A stretch of DNA of 64,000 bases from Lunularia cruciata (GCA_948567375.1 OX419761.1:49452243-49516242), one strand, 5' to 3'. Shown: positions 22,540-36,520, numbered from the stretch's first letter. Made by a program: numbers and translations. The notes: generated by a model not told the origin, from the letters alone.

Positions 22540-25500
22540 GAGATGGAAGGAACCTCCTTTGAAATTAATCATGAGCATATTGGGTTCCGAAATGTTAAGC
22601 CATTTTGGACATGTTTTCAAGATTGTCAGCGCACACTTCCACGTGGCATGTTCTCTGTCCTCCCCTCTTTCCCTCGCTCTTGTGTAATTAACGTAACGTT
22701 GTTAGGGTCTTCACCTAATACACTCGTAATTTGTTCTCCTAGTTTTATAACTGAACGCACCTTCATAATTTTATCCCCAGGTTTCACGAACGATTCAGTT
22801 CAAGACATATTTTTCTTTTCAGGTTATCCGTAAAATGTTTTTACAGATTCACTTTTCTGTCGTACATATCCGTCATTCTTCTTATGAAAACCCCCATGTA
22901 ATGCAACCCGCAACACCAAAGTCGCCTGACGTGCTATCCCAAAGACTGAATACAGTAGTGGCCTTTCGATGAATCTGAACGAGACGGAGTTGATTCCCGT
23001 GTCTCCGAAAGGACATGGAAGCTTTCAGAAAACCTGTTTCGTTCGAAGAGTCCCAGAATTCTGGGGATTAGATGAACAAACCAGCAGAGAAAATACGCTA
23101 AAGGGAAAAAGGTCTGGCCACCTCAGATATACATCTCCTATGTCGCATTAGACTTTCCCTTTTCCTGCCCCGTCCTTTAGTACATCCGTCGTATTATCTC
23201 CTGGCACATTGTGAAATGTTTCGGAGAAGAGTTTTGTTTATGCTTGATAAAGAAACACTCTACAGTGAATCTTAAAGCTACTGCATGACTTCCATTCGTG
23301 GTTTAATTGCCGTCATATTTGTACGTCGACTTCAGCTTGGTCTGTCTCTGGTCGACGTGAAGATTTAGTTTCAGTGCAGACTCAGCTAGAAAATGAGGAG
23401 GATTCTATTTTATCATGGCAAAAGTTTTGTGACAAGTTGTTACGATATTAAGATCTCACATACTCGGTAAGCAGTGTGGAAAGAGCATTATTTGGAACCA
23501 CCAGACAGTTGTCATAAGACTACAGTCCCAGTAGCAGTAGCTAAGATTCAGTGCAGATTCAGGATTACAACAGTATCTTGACCTTCTTGACCAACTAGTC
23601 AAGAGGCGAATGATAATCTAGCGAGGTTAGCGTCAGAACTTAAATCTTCATCCCTCCACCAAGAATATCATATAGGGTTGACATGTCTTATACAAGACCC
23701 AAAAACTGGCCACTTCTACTCCAGGCAAGAGAAAACCATCAGAAATGTATCCACCAGTTAATTCCGCTACGCCGCATTCTATTCTTCTATCAGAAGTATT
23801 CTTTGAAATGCATCTGGTGGTCAACCGCTTAAGGTTATGTTGGAACACGCTGAATACACCAGGCGACTGAGGTACTGGAATCATTTCTCCGATACAAAGC
23901 TCAATCTGAGTAGAAATGGGATTTGACTGGAACGTGCTGACAGGGGAAAAGCGAGCACATAGAACACATGAAGGATGGGAAGACCGACAGTCCTGATACA
24001 GAATAGGAGAGCGAGTTAAATTTTAGGCTGTTCCAAAGTTGCTTGTACATAGTTCGGATGAGTAACATAACCTTGACCAAATCAGAGATGTACACATTCT
24101 CCTTTCATAATGCTGAAGTTATCCACTAGAGTACTCAACCGAGGCACGTCAGTAAAAGATCGATGAATTAAAGTGATGAGACGTGATTATAAAGGGGGTT
24201 ATAAACGTACTCAGACACTCATCCTTATTCACCACCACCACATCGAAACATGAAAAAGACGGAACATTGAAAATATGCATGTTGTGGAGAGGAAAGCAAT
24301 GGAATGCAGGAACGAATCATCTCGCACGCTTGGCATCTGAAACACTTCTATTTACCCCTACCCGGCTTGATGGGGTCTTCCCATCCTTCTTGTTATCACA
24401 CGCTGTAGCCTTCAACTATTTAGTCGAGCACCTCTATCATCGTTGAAATACGTATATTGTATACACTAACTCTGCAATACCTTTTTCTGCAATACCCATT
24501 TGTCGAGTCCGTTTCAGTTCAGGTCACTGCAAGTAATCATAATTGTGATAAGAGTACCACAAACAAACGGAACCTACCTGCCAATGCCAACACATACAGT
24601 ACAGTACCAGGATCTTCAAACGATGCACAGAGCTGCGGCATCGATAGATCATAAAGGACAACTACTCCAACTAATTTTCTGAGCCCCGTGATGTGGCGAG
24701 GGGACTTCTACAGGATTACAAAGCACCGGCGAGTCTTTGTAGAGGAAGATCAGATGAGTTCTGAATGCTACATGTATAGATCAGTGCCGTCTATCTCCTC
24801 TTCGTTTCAAACTATGTCACATCAACGGCTTTGAAGCCCCCTCACTATGGGGCTGCTTGCGTGGCGTGCATATTCTCCCAGCTCATTTCCTTCTTATCCC
24901 TTACTTCTCGCCTCATTCTCTCTCTGTTCATTAGCGAGTTCCAAGCTTCTTGCATTAGATCCCTGTTTCTGGTGTGAATCGCGGCTTCCTATGAATTCGT
25001 TTAATTTGTAAGTTGGCGAATTTTCTGCTTTGCAGGTTTTCCACTCTTTGCCCTTCATGGGAACTGCCGTTTGCGTTTCTGTTTGGTTAATTGGTTAGTT
25101 CCTGATGTTCATTCTCTCCACAGCGTTTCCTCGTTGGGATTGAGTATCTCTGCACTCACCTGTTTTCTTGGTGAGTGGAGGTTAGATCTAGTAGTTGTCT
25201 CTTTATCCTGGGGTTTTGTTTGACATTCTGGCACAGGTTGATTGAAATCGCATGTTGTAGATTTTGACAAATTACCAATTTGAGGGTTTTGCTGCCGGGT
25301 GTATGAGTACCCCTTGCCTTCATTCTTATGATTCTAATTTGTATACGAGTGAAAAGTAAAGCGAGTGGTGTGAACTTCTGAAGCTTGGTACTGGAAGGAA
25401 GGAAAGCCCTAGAGGACTTCAACATAGAGTCAAGACTTCCCTCGACTTCCACTTAGGAATATCGGTGAAGTCCTTGTTTAGTCCCTCATTGGTTTGGAAG

Positions 25501-28500
25501 GAAGATTGGACCCAATCTTCCGCCCCCAATTGGAACAAAGATTCCAAACCAAATTTTGGAGCAGGATGACTGGTGGGCAACTGGTGGTCTTAGAATAGTG
25601 AGAGATAACAAACACCTTCAATAATGAAACGAACTGAGGAAACTGCCAATTCAAATCAAGCAATGATGTGTGATGGATGAAATTCCACAATATGCAATCA
25701 AATGTGGAGGATAGCATGGCTCTACTTCTGGCATCATGGAAAGCGAATAAGAATGAATTGAGGATAAAGTCTACAAACAAATAATATGTTTTTTTCATAT
25801 TGGGAGAATGCAGTTCCCTCATCTCATAAATATGAACATTTAGATTGCTGCGCAGCCGTATATCTTGCAAGTTTTTTCAACTGCGGTATTTATCATGCAC
25901 AGAACTGGAGACTTAGCTAATGCAGTTATTCATGCAATGCCATCCGCAATTTAATTGAAGTTTATTTTACCCCATTTGAAACCTAGCGCAAAAGCCTTGA
26001 ACTTCCTAGCAGGAATGATCGAAAATCAAATGATCCAATGTCCGAGAATGCAAGAGTCAAATTGAGACATGAAATAATTGAAGCAAATCACATAGTACTA
26101 TTTTACAGTTTTGCAGGTGCGAACTTGAGCTACCGGTACCTTGAACTGCACATCTTACACACTCCTTCTATTATTTGAAGACCGCCCGGATGGATTGAGC
26201 TAGAGCCACTTGTATAAATTTATGCTTCTAGCCTTTGACTTTGTTAATGTCTTGGACAAATTAAGGATATGGAGAACGTTGACTCAAATGAAACTGATCT
26301 TTCAATCTGTATTTTTAGGAAGACAAGTAAGTTCGATATTTCTATGACATGAGCCACTCTGGTGTTCATTCCAGCCGCTAGATTCTTGGAGCTGTGTTCC
26401 TTTGGTTGTCCGTTTTCAATGAAAATAATCTAAATTTGAGTTAAAACACATTAGTCTAGACTGCCCATCAAACTCATTCCTTTAAGAGGACGAATAGAGA
26501 ATTGAGCCACCGAAAAACCATCACAAAGCTGTATACAAACGCTGGAGAGGGGGGGCTGCCACGTTGAGTGATTCGTTCCAGATTCTAGAAATTTTCTTTC
26601 AATCTATAGCAGACGACTGCTGTTGCAGAATGTTTGAGTCAGTGCCACGCACCGGGAGACTTCTGTTTGCCTACTGTAGTGCCTCTATCAACGCAGTCGT
26701 ATTGCGCACTAAATATCGCTCTGTCTGCGCGGAACTACCACGTACTATAAACTAGGATCTCGATGGTCAGAGGGTAAGGTATCGGACGATATAGGCTGAA
26801 GCACGAGATCGTCGTGAGTGGCAAGGGACATGTTCTTCTATTATCTGCTCACCGACAGGGAAAGTTTGGACCAGGGTTACTTTTTCGTGAACCATGGTAA
26901 ATGAAATGGAAAGGGGTTCGGACCATAGCCGGGTCCGGGTTTGGACCCTATAGACTGCAGGACTGCCGCAATGATCTTTTTTCTCCCACCGCTCTTCCTT
27001 TCGCCCTCGTGCGCTGGACTCAGCAGCAGCAGCAGCCGGAGCAGTAGATCCTCCAGTTTTGCTCGTCAAATTTCTGCGCGTGATTCCATCCAGAAAGTGG
27101 ATTGATCTGCTGCGTCAGGCTGTGTATGTACATCAGCCTCATATCTATATATTCCTTGTTGCCTTGTTTCATTTGCACTGGGCGTGTATGAATCCGCCTT
27201 AAAAGTTTAGAGCTTGCCATGATGCGAGCGGGTCTCATTGAACGTGTTTCATAGTTGGATCCTCCGCTACTACGGTAGCGTGTGCTCATCTCTCCTTAAC
27301 AACTTTTGAAGCATATGGCGTCGCTCATCAGTATGGGAATGTAAATGCATTATTTCAGGTGCGAGTGGCCTTCTAATCGACATCGTTAACAGTCAGCCAT
27401 CAGGTAATATCAAGTTTTTGTAAATTCATGAACAAGTGTATGGAAATTACAATTTCTGAATAACCTGCCTTCTGCTGCAATCTCGTTGTCCACGGATCCT
27501 GTTGTATGAACACAGGACTAGTTGTCACTTAGTGGAAATGTATGCCAACGGGGAATGGAAAGTATGGATAGCATGTCGGTAACCACCATAAGATAGTAAG
27601 AGGGCTGATAGAGCAAGAGAGGCATTCGATACCACCTACGAAATCACATCGCTCGAATGGCTATTGGGGCACTCGCGTTAGAGCTACTCAGCAACAACGA
27701 GTACTGGAGCCGGACTAATGTGGACACCACACCTATTACTCTAGAAGGTCCTGGAGTTGGATCCGCCTGCTACATCTGCCTCCTACGTCACTAACTCTGT
27801 TCTTCAATCCTGTGTTTGACTTAACGTATAGGTGTTGGTTTTAAACGTGAAGACTCAACCAGAGAATGATGCCTTGAAACGGATGTGTGATATTTCAGGA
27901 GTAACAGCGAAGTTTTAGCGATCTTGGGTTGCAACGATATCGCCTTCTTGACGATCATTTTCGTAGCCAGGGGTTTCGTCCCTTCAGATTTTCTCTAACA
28001 CGATTTCATTTTGTTGTCACTCTAGATGATCACCGCTTCCGTAGGTGTCTTTCCACAGGGGCAATTTACGGGATGCCCCGAGCATGAAGAACCATAGTAG
28101 CAGGCTCGAGACATCCTCGTGAAAACGAATTCGAGTACTCTGTCTCAGCTTGAGCTCAGTTTGCTGATGTAAGAAGATCAGAGCAGACTTGATTGTCTGT
28201 CAGCCAGCATCATCTAAGTTGTAACCTTGCGCACCGCAGTAAACTTTACTTGTTTCCTGATTCCTGAATAAGTTGGTCATGTCTTTGTGGCTTTGACTGC
28301 CGATTCAGGCCTAATCTCACGTTCCGTGAGTCACTTGGGTCCGTTGTAGTCAGCAAGAAACCCGACGGCTTCTTTTCAGGTTAAGACCTACAATGTGAAG
28401 CGTTAACCGTTACCGACATGATCAATAGTTTGGTTCCTTCTTCGCCTACAGGTATGCATGTAGCTGTGTCGAGTCGACGACCGTTGATTCGCAGGTGGAT

Positions 28501-29390
28501 CGTGGAGGAACGTTTGATCTCCCCTGTACGGGTCCGAACCCTTTCTGAGCAGTCTTCCTTACCCTTGGCCTTGATAATCCAAATATTGACTTTCCCTTCA
28601 GAAACTATTATAATATTCCCCTCGGTGGTTCTGCTCAGGAGAGTCACTCTACCTTACCCCCCAAGGTATACCGTAAGAGTGGTGTTCATCCATGTACACT
28701 TGGAACTCGCGTACTGCAATGGTCGTCGATAGCTCTCACACCCTCTGTCGCTCCTGGGACTCTCCGCAAGGCTTATTCGCTGTTGTGAACTTTCACATCT
28801 TGTGCTTCGTTTAGGACATACCAGTTTGTGCTCGTGCAAGACAAGATCGGTTGTCTGTGCTCAAAGACTCTTGTCTCCTCCTACCCAAGGAGCTTAAGGT
28901 TAAACGCCCATAGATAGCTGTCCTTCGTGTACGGGGGTTAACGATTGTTTGCGGAACTGTCACGTTGACACGTCTGAGGTTTGAAAGTTCTCGGAGGTCC
29001 GATGTGTCACCAGAACGCCACCACAATGCTTTGAAGTTTGATATAGCGTAGAATTGCTTGCTAAATTGCGCAGTGGACTCATCTACTGTCCTGCTTTCTT
29101 TCTTTCCTTCTTTTGTTTCTCAGGGTTTGAAGAACTTAAAAAGATCATTTGGAGGTACAACCATGGGGACCCAATGGGAATACCACCTCTGCTACAGCTG
29201 AGCGAGCGGTTTTGATGTCTGTCTACAGCAAAAGTACTAGTCTGCCTGAAAAGCCTGTCTAGTAGAGCACATATTAAACCATCTTTCAGCTGCTGCACTT
29301 TTGAGATTAGTGCTTGTTAAATCCGCATCGACTTCTGCGTGCTTATTGAATGTTGCGCTGACATTCTTTTCTCCTGTGTTGGTTGTCAGG
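22540..29390. other. GC-richer non-repetitive island upstream of the F-box/kelch gene
   Basis: Base composition changes visibly here compared with both flanks, and no LTR-element remains are seen. No long open frame has a recognisable domain. At about 24880-25030 there is a pyrimidine-rich leader-like stretch followed by a strong splice-donor-like TTTGTAAGTTGG (GTAAGT at 25008). This could be the 5' end of a transcript spliced to 29391 or of an unrelated RNA; both are guesses. The 28.4-28.8 kb part is open on both strands without identifiable homology. Confidence 0.4.
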
Positions 29391-29747
29391 CGTTTTGGGG
29401 ATGCAGGCAACTGCTAGAGTTCCTGATAAGATCAGCGCTGGTTATCAAGCTTTTCGTCGTTCCTACATGCACTCGCAAGCTGAACAAGACATTATAGAAG
29501 AACGGATGGCCCCAGATCCTTGCATAGAAAGGGCAGCCATCGAAAGGTTTCTTTATAATCTAGAGTTAGATCTGTCTCTTCTTCCTCCTGACGCTGCTTA
29601 ACAATTTCTTCAATGGTCTTTAATTGTCTTTTATTCAAGTGGTCTTTCTCTGAACCTTGTTCACTCTGAGTGAAGCAAGAGCGAGTGAGGTAGCCTTGAG
29701 CCCTATAGGACCCAGTGCCCAAGAGCACTTTTCTACCTTGACTCAAC
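29391..29747 (+). other. Probable spliced 5' leader of the F-box/kelch gene with an upstream ORF
   Basis: A good 3' splice site (pyrimidine-rich tract then TTGTCAG) ends at 29390, so the leader probably begins with an exon at 29391. An upstream ORF starts at ATG 29401 and ends at 29601 (66 codons, MQATARVPDKISAGYQ...). It is out of frame with, and does not overlap, the main start at 29748. Such an uORF could reduce translation of the main frame. Whether its peptide matters is unknown. Confidence 0.45.
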
Positions 29748-31349
29748 ATGATGAATATGGAAGTCCTATCGCCGGTTTCCTCCCCCATGTGGATGAGTAA
29801 AGGTGGGCGGTCGAACATGGGTTTCGATTTCGAAGGGCTCGTCGATCACAACGCTCGGCCTTTCAGTAGCGGCAACGCCTCTCGATTGGTGGAGAGTGTC
29901 AGTTGGCTACAACTCGCAGACAGAGAGGCTGCTAAGGTCTCCAAATCATGGCAAGATATATCGACAACCTACGGGACCATACCTCAAGTGAAGGCCCCGA
30001 GCGTGCAACATGTTGTCGTAAAAAATCTATCAATACGAGTCGGATCACCACTAGTGCCCGAGAAGGGCCTATACGAAGTTGAAGGTATAGAGTGGTACTG
30101 CAGTAAGTACGAAGACGCCTCACTCATTCCAGGCATTCCAGATGATGTTGCTAAGATGTGCCTAGCAAATATTCCTCGCGGGGATTTTCCTTCTATCAGA
30201 CGCGTCTGCAAGGCCTGGTGGAATCATGTTCAGACTCACGAGTTTTACCATACTAGAAAGTGCGTGGGTACTCTGGAGGAGTGGTTGTACCTGTTGACAA
30301 AAGCCCCAAAAGGTTTGAGTACCCGATGGGAAGTGCTCAATCCAGAGCAGAAGGAGTGGAGAGCCTTGCCCCTGATGCCTGAAGCTGTGAAGGAGCACAC
30401 TGGCACGATTGTGCTGAACGAGAAGCTTTTCGTCATTGGTGGGTTGGTGCACGATGAACAAGGGGAGTCGTCTGCCTCAGCCGGAGTGTGGATGTACGAT
30501 CCGGTGCTTGATCGGTATGCTCTCTCACCCATGATCTTACCCATGACCGGTATCCGTTAAAAAAATGTTCTCTCGGGTACTTGCGTTCTTGATGGACTCA
30601 TTGGTGAATGTGTGCATGAAAAGAATTATTTGTGGGTATTTAGCTCTGCCATTTGAACTCCGCGTGCCCTCACGTAGGTTACATGCAAGAAAGTGACTGA
30701 AATTTTGTCGGTGCACAGGTGGATCAAGGCCGCAAGCATGCGTACAGCTCGGTATGAGTTCGGATGCGGAGTTTTGGACGGGAAACTGTACGTCGTAGGA
30801 GGGCACGGCGTTCATGAAGAATGCTTATCCAGCATGGAGGTTTACGACCCGGAAAAAGACGAGTGGACCATTAGCACTCCTCTCAGGAAACCTCGATGGG
30901 GCTGCTTTGCTGCTGGTGTAGAGGGAAAACTATATGTAATGGCTGGTAGGAGTAGTTTTACTCTTGGGAATTCCCGATTTATTGACGTGTTTGATCCCAA
31001 GACTGGAAAGTGGACCGAACTCAAAAATGGGTGCTCAATGGTGCTGACTCATGCTGTCGTCAACGATGAGATATATTGCATGGAGTGGAAAGATGAACGT
31101 TCTCTGAAGGTTTACAACATAGCAGATAACACATGGACGAGGATCCTCCTTCCACTTCCCAGCAACACGCGTGCGAGCTTCTGCCTTGGAACTCTTGGAG
31201 GCAAGCTTTTGCTGTTCCCGAGTTCGAACAAGAAAATTACCAGCGAAACTCTTATGTATGACCCTAAGGCCGCCAAGGGGTCTGAGTGGCAGACAACTCC
31301 CATCAAGGCAACGGGCCCCTGTTTCGGCTGTGCAGCAATGACTGCGTGA
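29748..31349 (+). CDS. F-box/kelch-repeat protein, At1g67480-like, two exons
   Basis: Exons 29748-30514 and 30719-31349 join to 465 codons. The intron 30515-30718 has GTATGC...TGCACAG borders, and splicing joins DPVLDR to WIKAAS, restoring a kelch blade. The N-terminal ~120 residues are a low-similarity extension. The F-box follows at about 125-165 (LIPGIPDDVAKMCLANIP, then FPSIRRVCKAWW), then kelch motifs (FVIGGLVHD, LYVVGGHGVHEE, LYVMAGRSSFTLGNS) to a conserved end (CAAMTA). Layout and sequence agree, from memory, with Arabidopsis At1g67480 (376 aa), so the extension is the main difference. F-box proteins bind SKP1 through the F-box and recruit substrates (here by the kelch propeller) to an SCF ubiquitin ligase; the substrate cannot be inferred. 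No stop or frameshift is seen. The first ATG of a close pair (29748, 29751) was chosen as start. Confidence 0.92.
30515..30718 (+). other. Intron of the F-box/kelch gene
   Basis: 204 bp, donor CG|GTATGC and acceptor GCACAG|G, phase 2. Reading through without splicing would end at a TAA 44 bp into the intron. Confidence 0.9.
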
Positions 31350-33560
31350 TCTAACTTGTTCGGTCCTCAAGGGTGATGTGTAATTCTACACGTCAATCTG
31401 TGTAGCGGGACATTACCCTTTTCGATTGTCAGTCCGTCCTGGTGATAGCCTTCTCATCCGAGTCTGCTTGAGGGTTGAAGTGGGACACGTCCAAACGCTT
31501 CTTTTTCTGATCGACAAATTAGAGTCGAACTAAATTAATATTTGTACGTACTGATGATTTTGCTACTTTGGGTGCGAGGAATCATTCTCCCGTGCAGGAT
31601 TGTAGCTTGTCTACTTGTACAGATGTTGGAATGATCTTGGAATGCGAATCTCATCCCTCTGTAAAGAATTTATATTTTCCCTTTCATCTTTTTTCTTGGA
31701 CTAGAGGATCGGAAGAATGGTATTCGTGTCTGTTACGTGTACTTGTAGTGCGTGCCCCTGTTCGGTCCAGCCCAGTTTATTAGAAAACCTGGAAAAGTTG
31801 TTCGTTTGTGCTTTTGGTTACAGGGACGACCACGATAGGACCACGATAGATTTACCATATGAGATGCTAAATATCCCGTCGATCTTGTATCAATGTGTCT
31901 GCATACGTCGCGTAGTGATCAGCATTGTCTAGAATGGTGGTACCAGACATTTTACACACGAAAATATGTCGATCTTACATTTTTATCCCACCAGTTCCGC
32001 AATTTTTATGTCTGATCCCCTTTAGATGAGTGCAATCTGTACAAAGAAGTTTTATGTCTGTGTTTGTGTTTTCTCCAACTTGAGCTTTATAATCTAGGAT
32101 GAGGACGAAAAGACAACCATGGGTTATTAGAAGAGAAATTTTGTTTTGGTATAATGGTGTAGGTCCAACCATCAAACGAAATTTCTCCTACAATATCCCC
32201 ATTAAACAGATAAAAGACTTGAAAATTTCAAAAGAAGTTGCTTACGACCGAGAGATGGACTAACTCAGTATTTGACTGGGGTCTTCGCACTGTCGACCTG
32301 ACTAATACGAGACTCCTTGTTGATTGCTGTCAATGAACTGTAGATGTTGCGGAAACATAACGCTTCACAAACTATCAAAAGATATCCCGGAACGTCGTAG
32401 CTGCTGGTCAAGTCTCGACGTCGAACATGTGTACTATTTACCGGACATGGTTACCTCCGAAAGGGCCACATCATTACAGAAAAAATGATCTCGAGTGGTG
32501 ATGGCTTGTCATCTCTCTAGAACGAAGGTAGCACGGTTCTTGCAGTGTTAGTGAAATCGTGCTACGCCACGTTAGATTGCAAAAGAATTGTGAAAAGTGA
32601 TCATGTAAGTAATCATTAACGTGCCGCAGTGTGGAATAGATACATGTAAACGGGATTGCATGTAAGTAACCCTAAAAATAGCCCCGATGTAGCCAGTGTC
32701 AGTAAGCTACGGGAAAGCCAACATCTATCACGACTCCAAGCATACCCGAAGGACTCCATGATTAAATTCGTTGTACGCTCCATGACCAGGATTGGCAACG
32801 GCCTGAAACATGGACTCGACGATATTGCCAAGCTGAACGAATCTTGAAGTCTTCGATGTCCAAAGAGAAAGGACACAAGTGGTAAAGTGACTTCGCAATA
32901 TGACAAGTTTATCTGCAGAGCAGAAAGCTTGTCATCCTTGGTTGAGTTTACCAACGTCGTAATTGTTGCCGACATGCATGCAATGAAGAATCGAGCTTAC
33001 TCAGCGGGGTCTTGATTCTCTCGTTGCTTGCGAAGAAAGATTTTAGCAGGGTTCAGGATCTTAGCGGCTTCATATCCACGCCTGGTGGGGTTAACAGCTC
33101 CTTTCTTTAGAACCTTGGTTCTTGACAAATGTATTAACTTTCAGAACTTCATCGCATCAAAGAGAACGGCACTCGTAACTGCAGTGCCTGTTGGACGACA
33201 TGGGTGCAGCCACATCGCCAAACTCTCCTGTTTAAAGCAGAGTCAGATGCTACACACATTGTTAAAGGTGGCATAGCTGGCTGGAAGTGAAAACAATTTT
33301 AACACGAAGTCTGTAAATTCTCTTCTCTCCACCATCACTTTCCCGCTCAATGCAAAATGTAGATTCAGTACGGAGAGAATCGTCGGTCTGTCCGTAGGTG
33401 TATGCAGCTGTCGGAGTGGCAACTGATGTTAAATGACAAAAGAAATCCATGACTCCAACACAGCGCTGGAAATGTATGGGGTTTCAATGGCGGTTTCATG
33501 TGGTCCTGTTATTCATATATAGCGGATTAAGAGTCTCCCTCTAGTTCTAGTGGTATGTAG
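31350..33560. other. 3' flank of the kelch gene; one short unrecognised frame
   Basis: The downstream sequence keeps the island's base composition to about 33.56 kb. A + strand frame at 32656-32847 (63 codons, ends GLKHGLDDIAKLNES) looks more protein-like than its neighbours and could be an exon, but it has no recognisable domain. No tRNA or rRNA gene seen. Confidence 0.3.
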
Positions 33561-34655
33561 CTTAGATTAACCACAAGATCTGAGAAAACATAAGGGGTTT
33601 TTGATTGGTTTTAATTTACGGATTTTCTTATGAATTTATGGGTGGTTCGTAAATATTAAGGGTTGTGTAACAAGGTGACGTACGAAAGATTACGGGATTA
33701 TTATATTTCTCTGAATTGTCACGCTTTCTTCAATTCTCTTTTCCTTATTTGTTTGAAATCATTTACAATCAGTTAATGGTTTTGTCCCGGTTGTCCCTCG
33801 TCATATGATATGATACGAGCTGTATCATAAATCTACGATAATGGTTTCACTAAACCTGTAATATTTAAATAAACCCTAAACCTCCAATTGACCAAAATAA
33901 ATTGACGGAATAATAAAAAAATTAAATTATAAGACGGGCATGCGGTAAGAGAATGATCACTGATCTTGGTTCGCATTTTAGTTCTATTGATGGAGGATAT
34001 CCTTTTCACAAATGGCCTTTCCGATCATCCACTAGTTTTGCTATGGGAATTATGAAGTCGTTAGTCAAAGATAAATAGTGTTGTTGATGATATGAGATGT
34101 GAACACAATTTATTATTGAATCAAGTCAGATATAAGAATATCAATAGAAAATAATTATGATTTTAGAGTAGCTCAGTATTAATTGAAAAGAAATTTTTTT
34201 TACTACACTTATTGCAATTTGAGTTTAAACACGATGCAGAGAAGTTATTCTCTTCATTTTAGTTGCTACGCTACTTTATCTTTCTTGGTGTGGGTGTTTG
34301 ACTGTATTGACATCAATCAAGATCATGAAATCTAGAATTATTTGTATCTAGACAATGAGAGAATCATTTGATAACTATCAAAATATTTCAATTTGAAATC
34401 TTATAGGTGGAGCTTATTTCTCTAAAAATGATATCGACTAGCAAAGAGTGAATTGTTTTCAGCAATAATTTATGATTTGTAAGCATGATAGTATTATTGT
34501 GCAAATATAATCACTAATCCTTAATAACATAAACTAGGATAACTAATTTTTTTATTAGAATTAGATGACTCTTTAAATAGATTTGATTTTCTTTGGATAA
34601 AGACTATATAGACACACAACAAACTCCTTTTTATTCAAAGAGCAGTGGATAAGAA
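33561..34655. other. AT-rich stretch, no gene recognised
   Basis: Composition drops abruptly to very AT-rich; no domain or repeat boundary seen. Confidence 0.4.
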
Positions 34656-35062
34656 GGAGTCTATCCTTCTCATGGAGGAGTTTCATGATAGTTTGGTATG
34701 TGGGGTCACTTTGCAAGAAAGGTGACAACTTTCAAGATTCTAGATGCAAGTTATCATTGGAGTGGAATTTTCAAGGATTGTCTTTATTATTGAAAAACTT
34801 GGAATGTTTGTCAAGCTTTTGCTAGGAAGTCTACCACTACTCCACCTCTTAAATCAATTCCAGTACTATGACCTTTTGAGAAGTGAGGAATTGACTTTGG
34901 AGGCACTCTCAATAAAACCCAAGGAACAATCTGGACATTGTAGTAGTTATTAATTACCTTACCCAGTGGGTTGAGGCTAGACCATTGAGTGATAAGAATG
35001 AAGATGAAGTTGTTAGATTTCTTTATGAACACATTATCACTAGGTTTGAGTGCCCTTTGGAG
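34656..35062 (+). pseudogene. Ty3/gypsy integrase fragment (lineage other than the chromovirus)
   Basis: The + strand with frame changes gives CQAFARKSTTTPPLKSIP, GIDFGG, then ITLPSGLRL-type blocks that align with the core of Ty3/gypsy integrases (QRFAR..., GIDFVGP, YLTQWVEA, ITRFECP). At least four frame changes or stops occur. No LTRs are associated, so it is an orphan scrap. Confidence 0.6.
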
Positions 35063-36520
35063 TTGTATTTATAGTTTGTATCTATATAACAAAATAGATA
35101 CTCTACAATAACAAAGTTAAGAGTAGGGAGTACAAATACATGAAATATAAAATGGCAACAAGTGGAGCTCTTTGTGGATTTTTAAAAGTTAAAAAAGTGG
35201 GGTCTAAAATCAGAGATTTCTATTTGCAAAAATTCCTTGTTTGGATTCAGAACACATCCTTGCGACCATTCCAAGTTCAGCATGTTTGTCCGGCCTTATG
35301 CTGGTTCTTGGAGGAGTATAGAGCATGCTGAAGGAGAGGTTCCAAGGTGCATTGCAGTTGGCTTATTTGTGCACATTTGAGCTAATGGAAATCCACCCCC
35401 TTACGCTTGAAGCTTCTAAGACAAGTTTGCAATCCAAGCTTTGGGGACTCAAAACATTCATTCACACTCGTGCAAATGAATGTTAAACCCATTTAAATGT
35501 TGCTTTAGAGTCAAAATGCAGAGCGTGGTCACCTTCAGGTATCCCTCCCCACATTCTGTTTCTAAAGGGTATGTCATGTCTGCAAATGGACTATGTATTC
35601 TTGGATTGCTAGTAGGTCCAAGGATTTTGTCACATGGTTTTTAGACATGGCCCTTGCGGAGGATATTCTCCATGTGGATGACCTTCTTCTACTAGGAGAT
35701 CCGCATGTGACATTTGGCATACTCTCCTCTAGTATTGCATGTTGATCAACTTATCTTCTCCACACAATTTCCCCTTCCTTGACTTTCCTATCATGATTGA
35801 GAGCTTTTGATAGGACAATTATAGGAGTCTTTGGTGATATTATCAAATTTGGGACATTTGAGTGTTTGATAGTGGATTTGGCATGTAGAAAAAAATCTCT
35901 ACCAATCTCATGAAAAGGAGTAGGCCTATTATCTATAGAAGAGATGACACCTATAGCATTCTTGGGTAGTTGGGCTCTCTCTGTACCCCTACTTTCCTTC
36001 TATTTTGTGTTTATTGATAGGTCAGTTTTGGAGACATATGTGACCGAGGTGGAGCGAGGATTCTTTTCTCTCCAAGTGTTATTGTAGCAAAAATGAGATG
36101 GTCTATTCCCATAGGCATAGGAGGACTTTCCATCCTTTGCTTTACTACTATCAGATTAGACTAGAGGGTTGTAGTCTTCCTTGATGGAGAGACAATATCA
36201 ACATATGCTACATTCTCTCTTAGTTGACTCGTCCATTTCTTGGGTCTCTAGAGCATGTCTTTGCTCTTGCTATGGCAAGGATGAATGCTCTTGGATCCTA
36301 GCTTGACCATGCATTAGGGAATTTTGACTTGCATCAACTATCTTCTCTACATTGATGAGGTTTTGCCTAGACCATATGCTTGATGCAATTTTGGAGGGAG
36401 TGATTACACATCCCTCTGGATGGGCAAGAAGTAGAGCAAAAATATGCTAGATCTCCAAGTATAGGGGTATGCAAAAAGGTCACCTCTTTGTTCCTCTAGT
36501 CTTGGAGTTATAATGGAGCT
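35063..36520. other. AT-rich stretch, no gene recognised
   Basis: No recognisable domains or repeat boundaries. Confidence 0.35.

Noticed and set aside
25156..25870. 98- and 130-codon minus-strand frames upstream of the kelch gene
   Set aside because: No domain, poor composition, and they overlap a leader-like region on the other strand.
28381..28839. Overlapping open frames on both strands in the gene island
   Set aside because: Each about 60-100 codons with no recognisable domain, no start or splice context that favours one strand.
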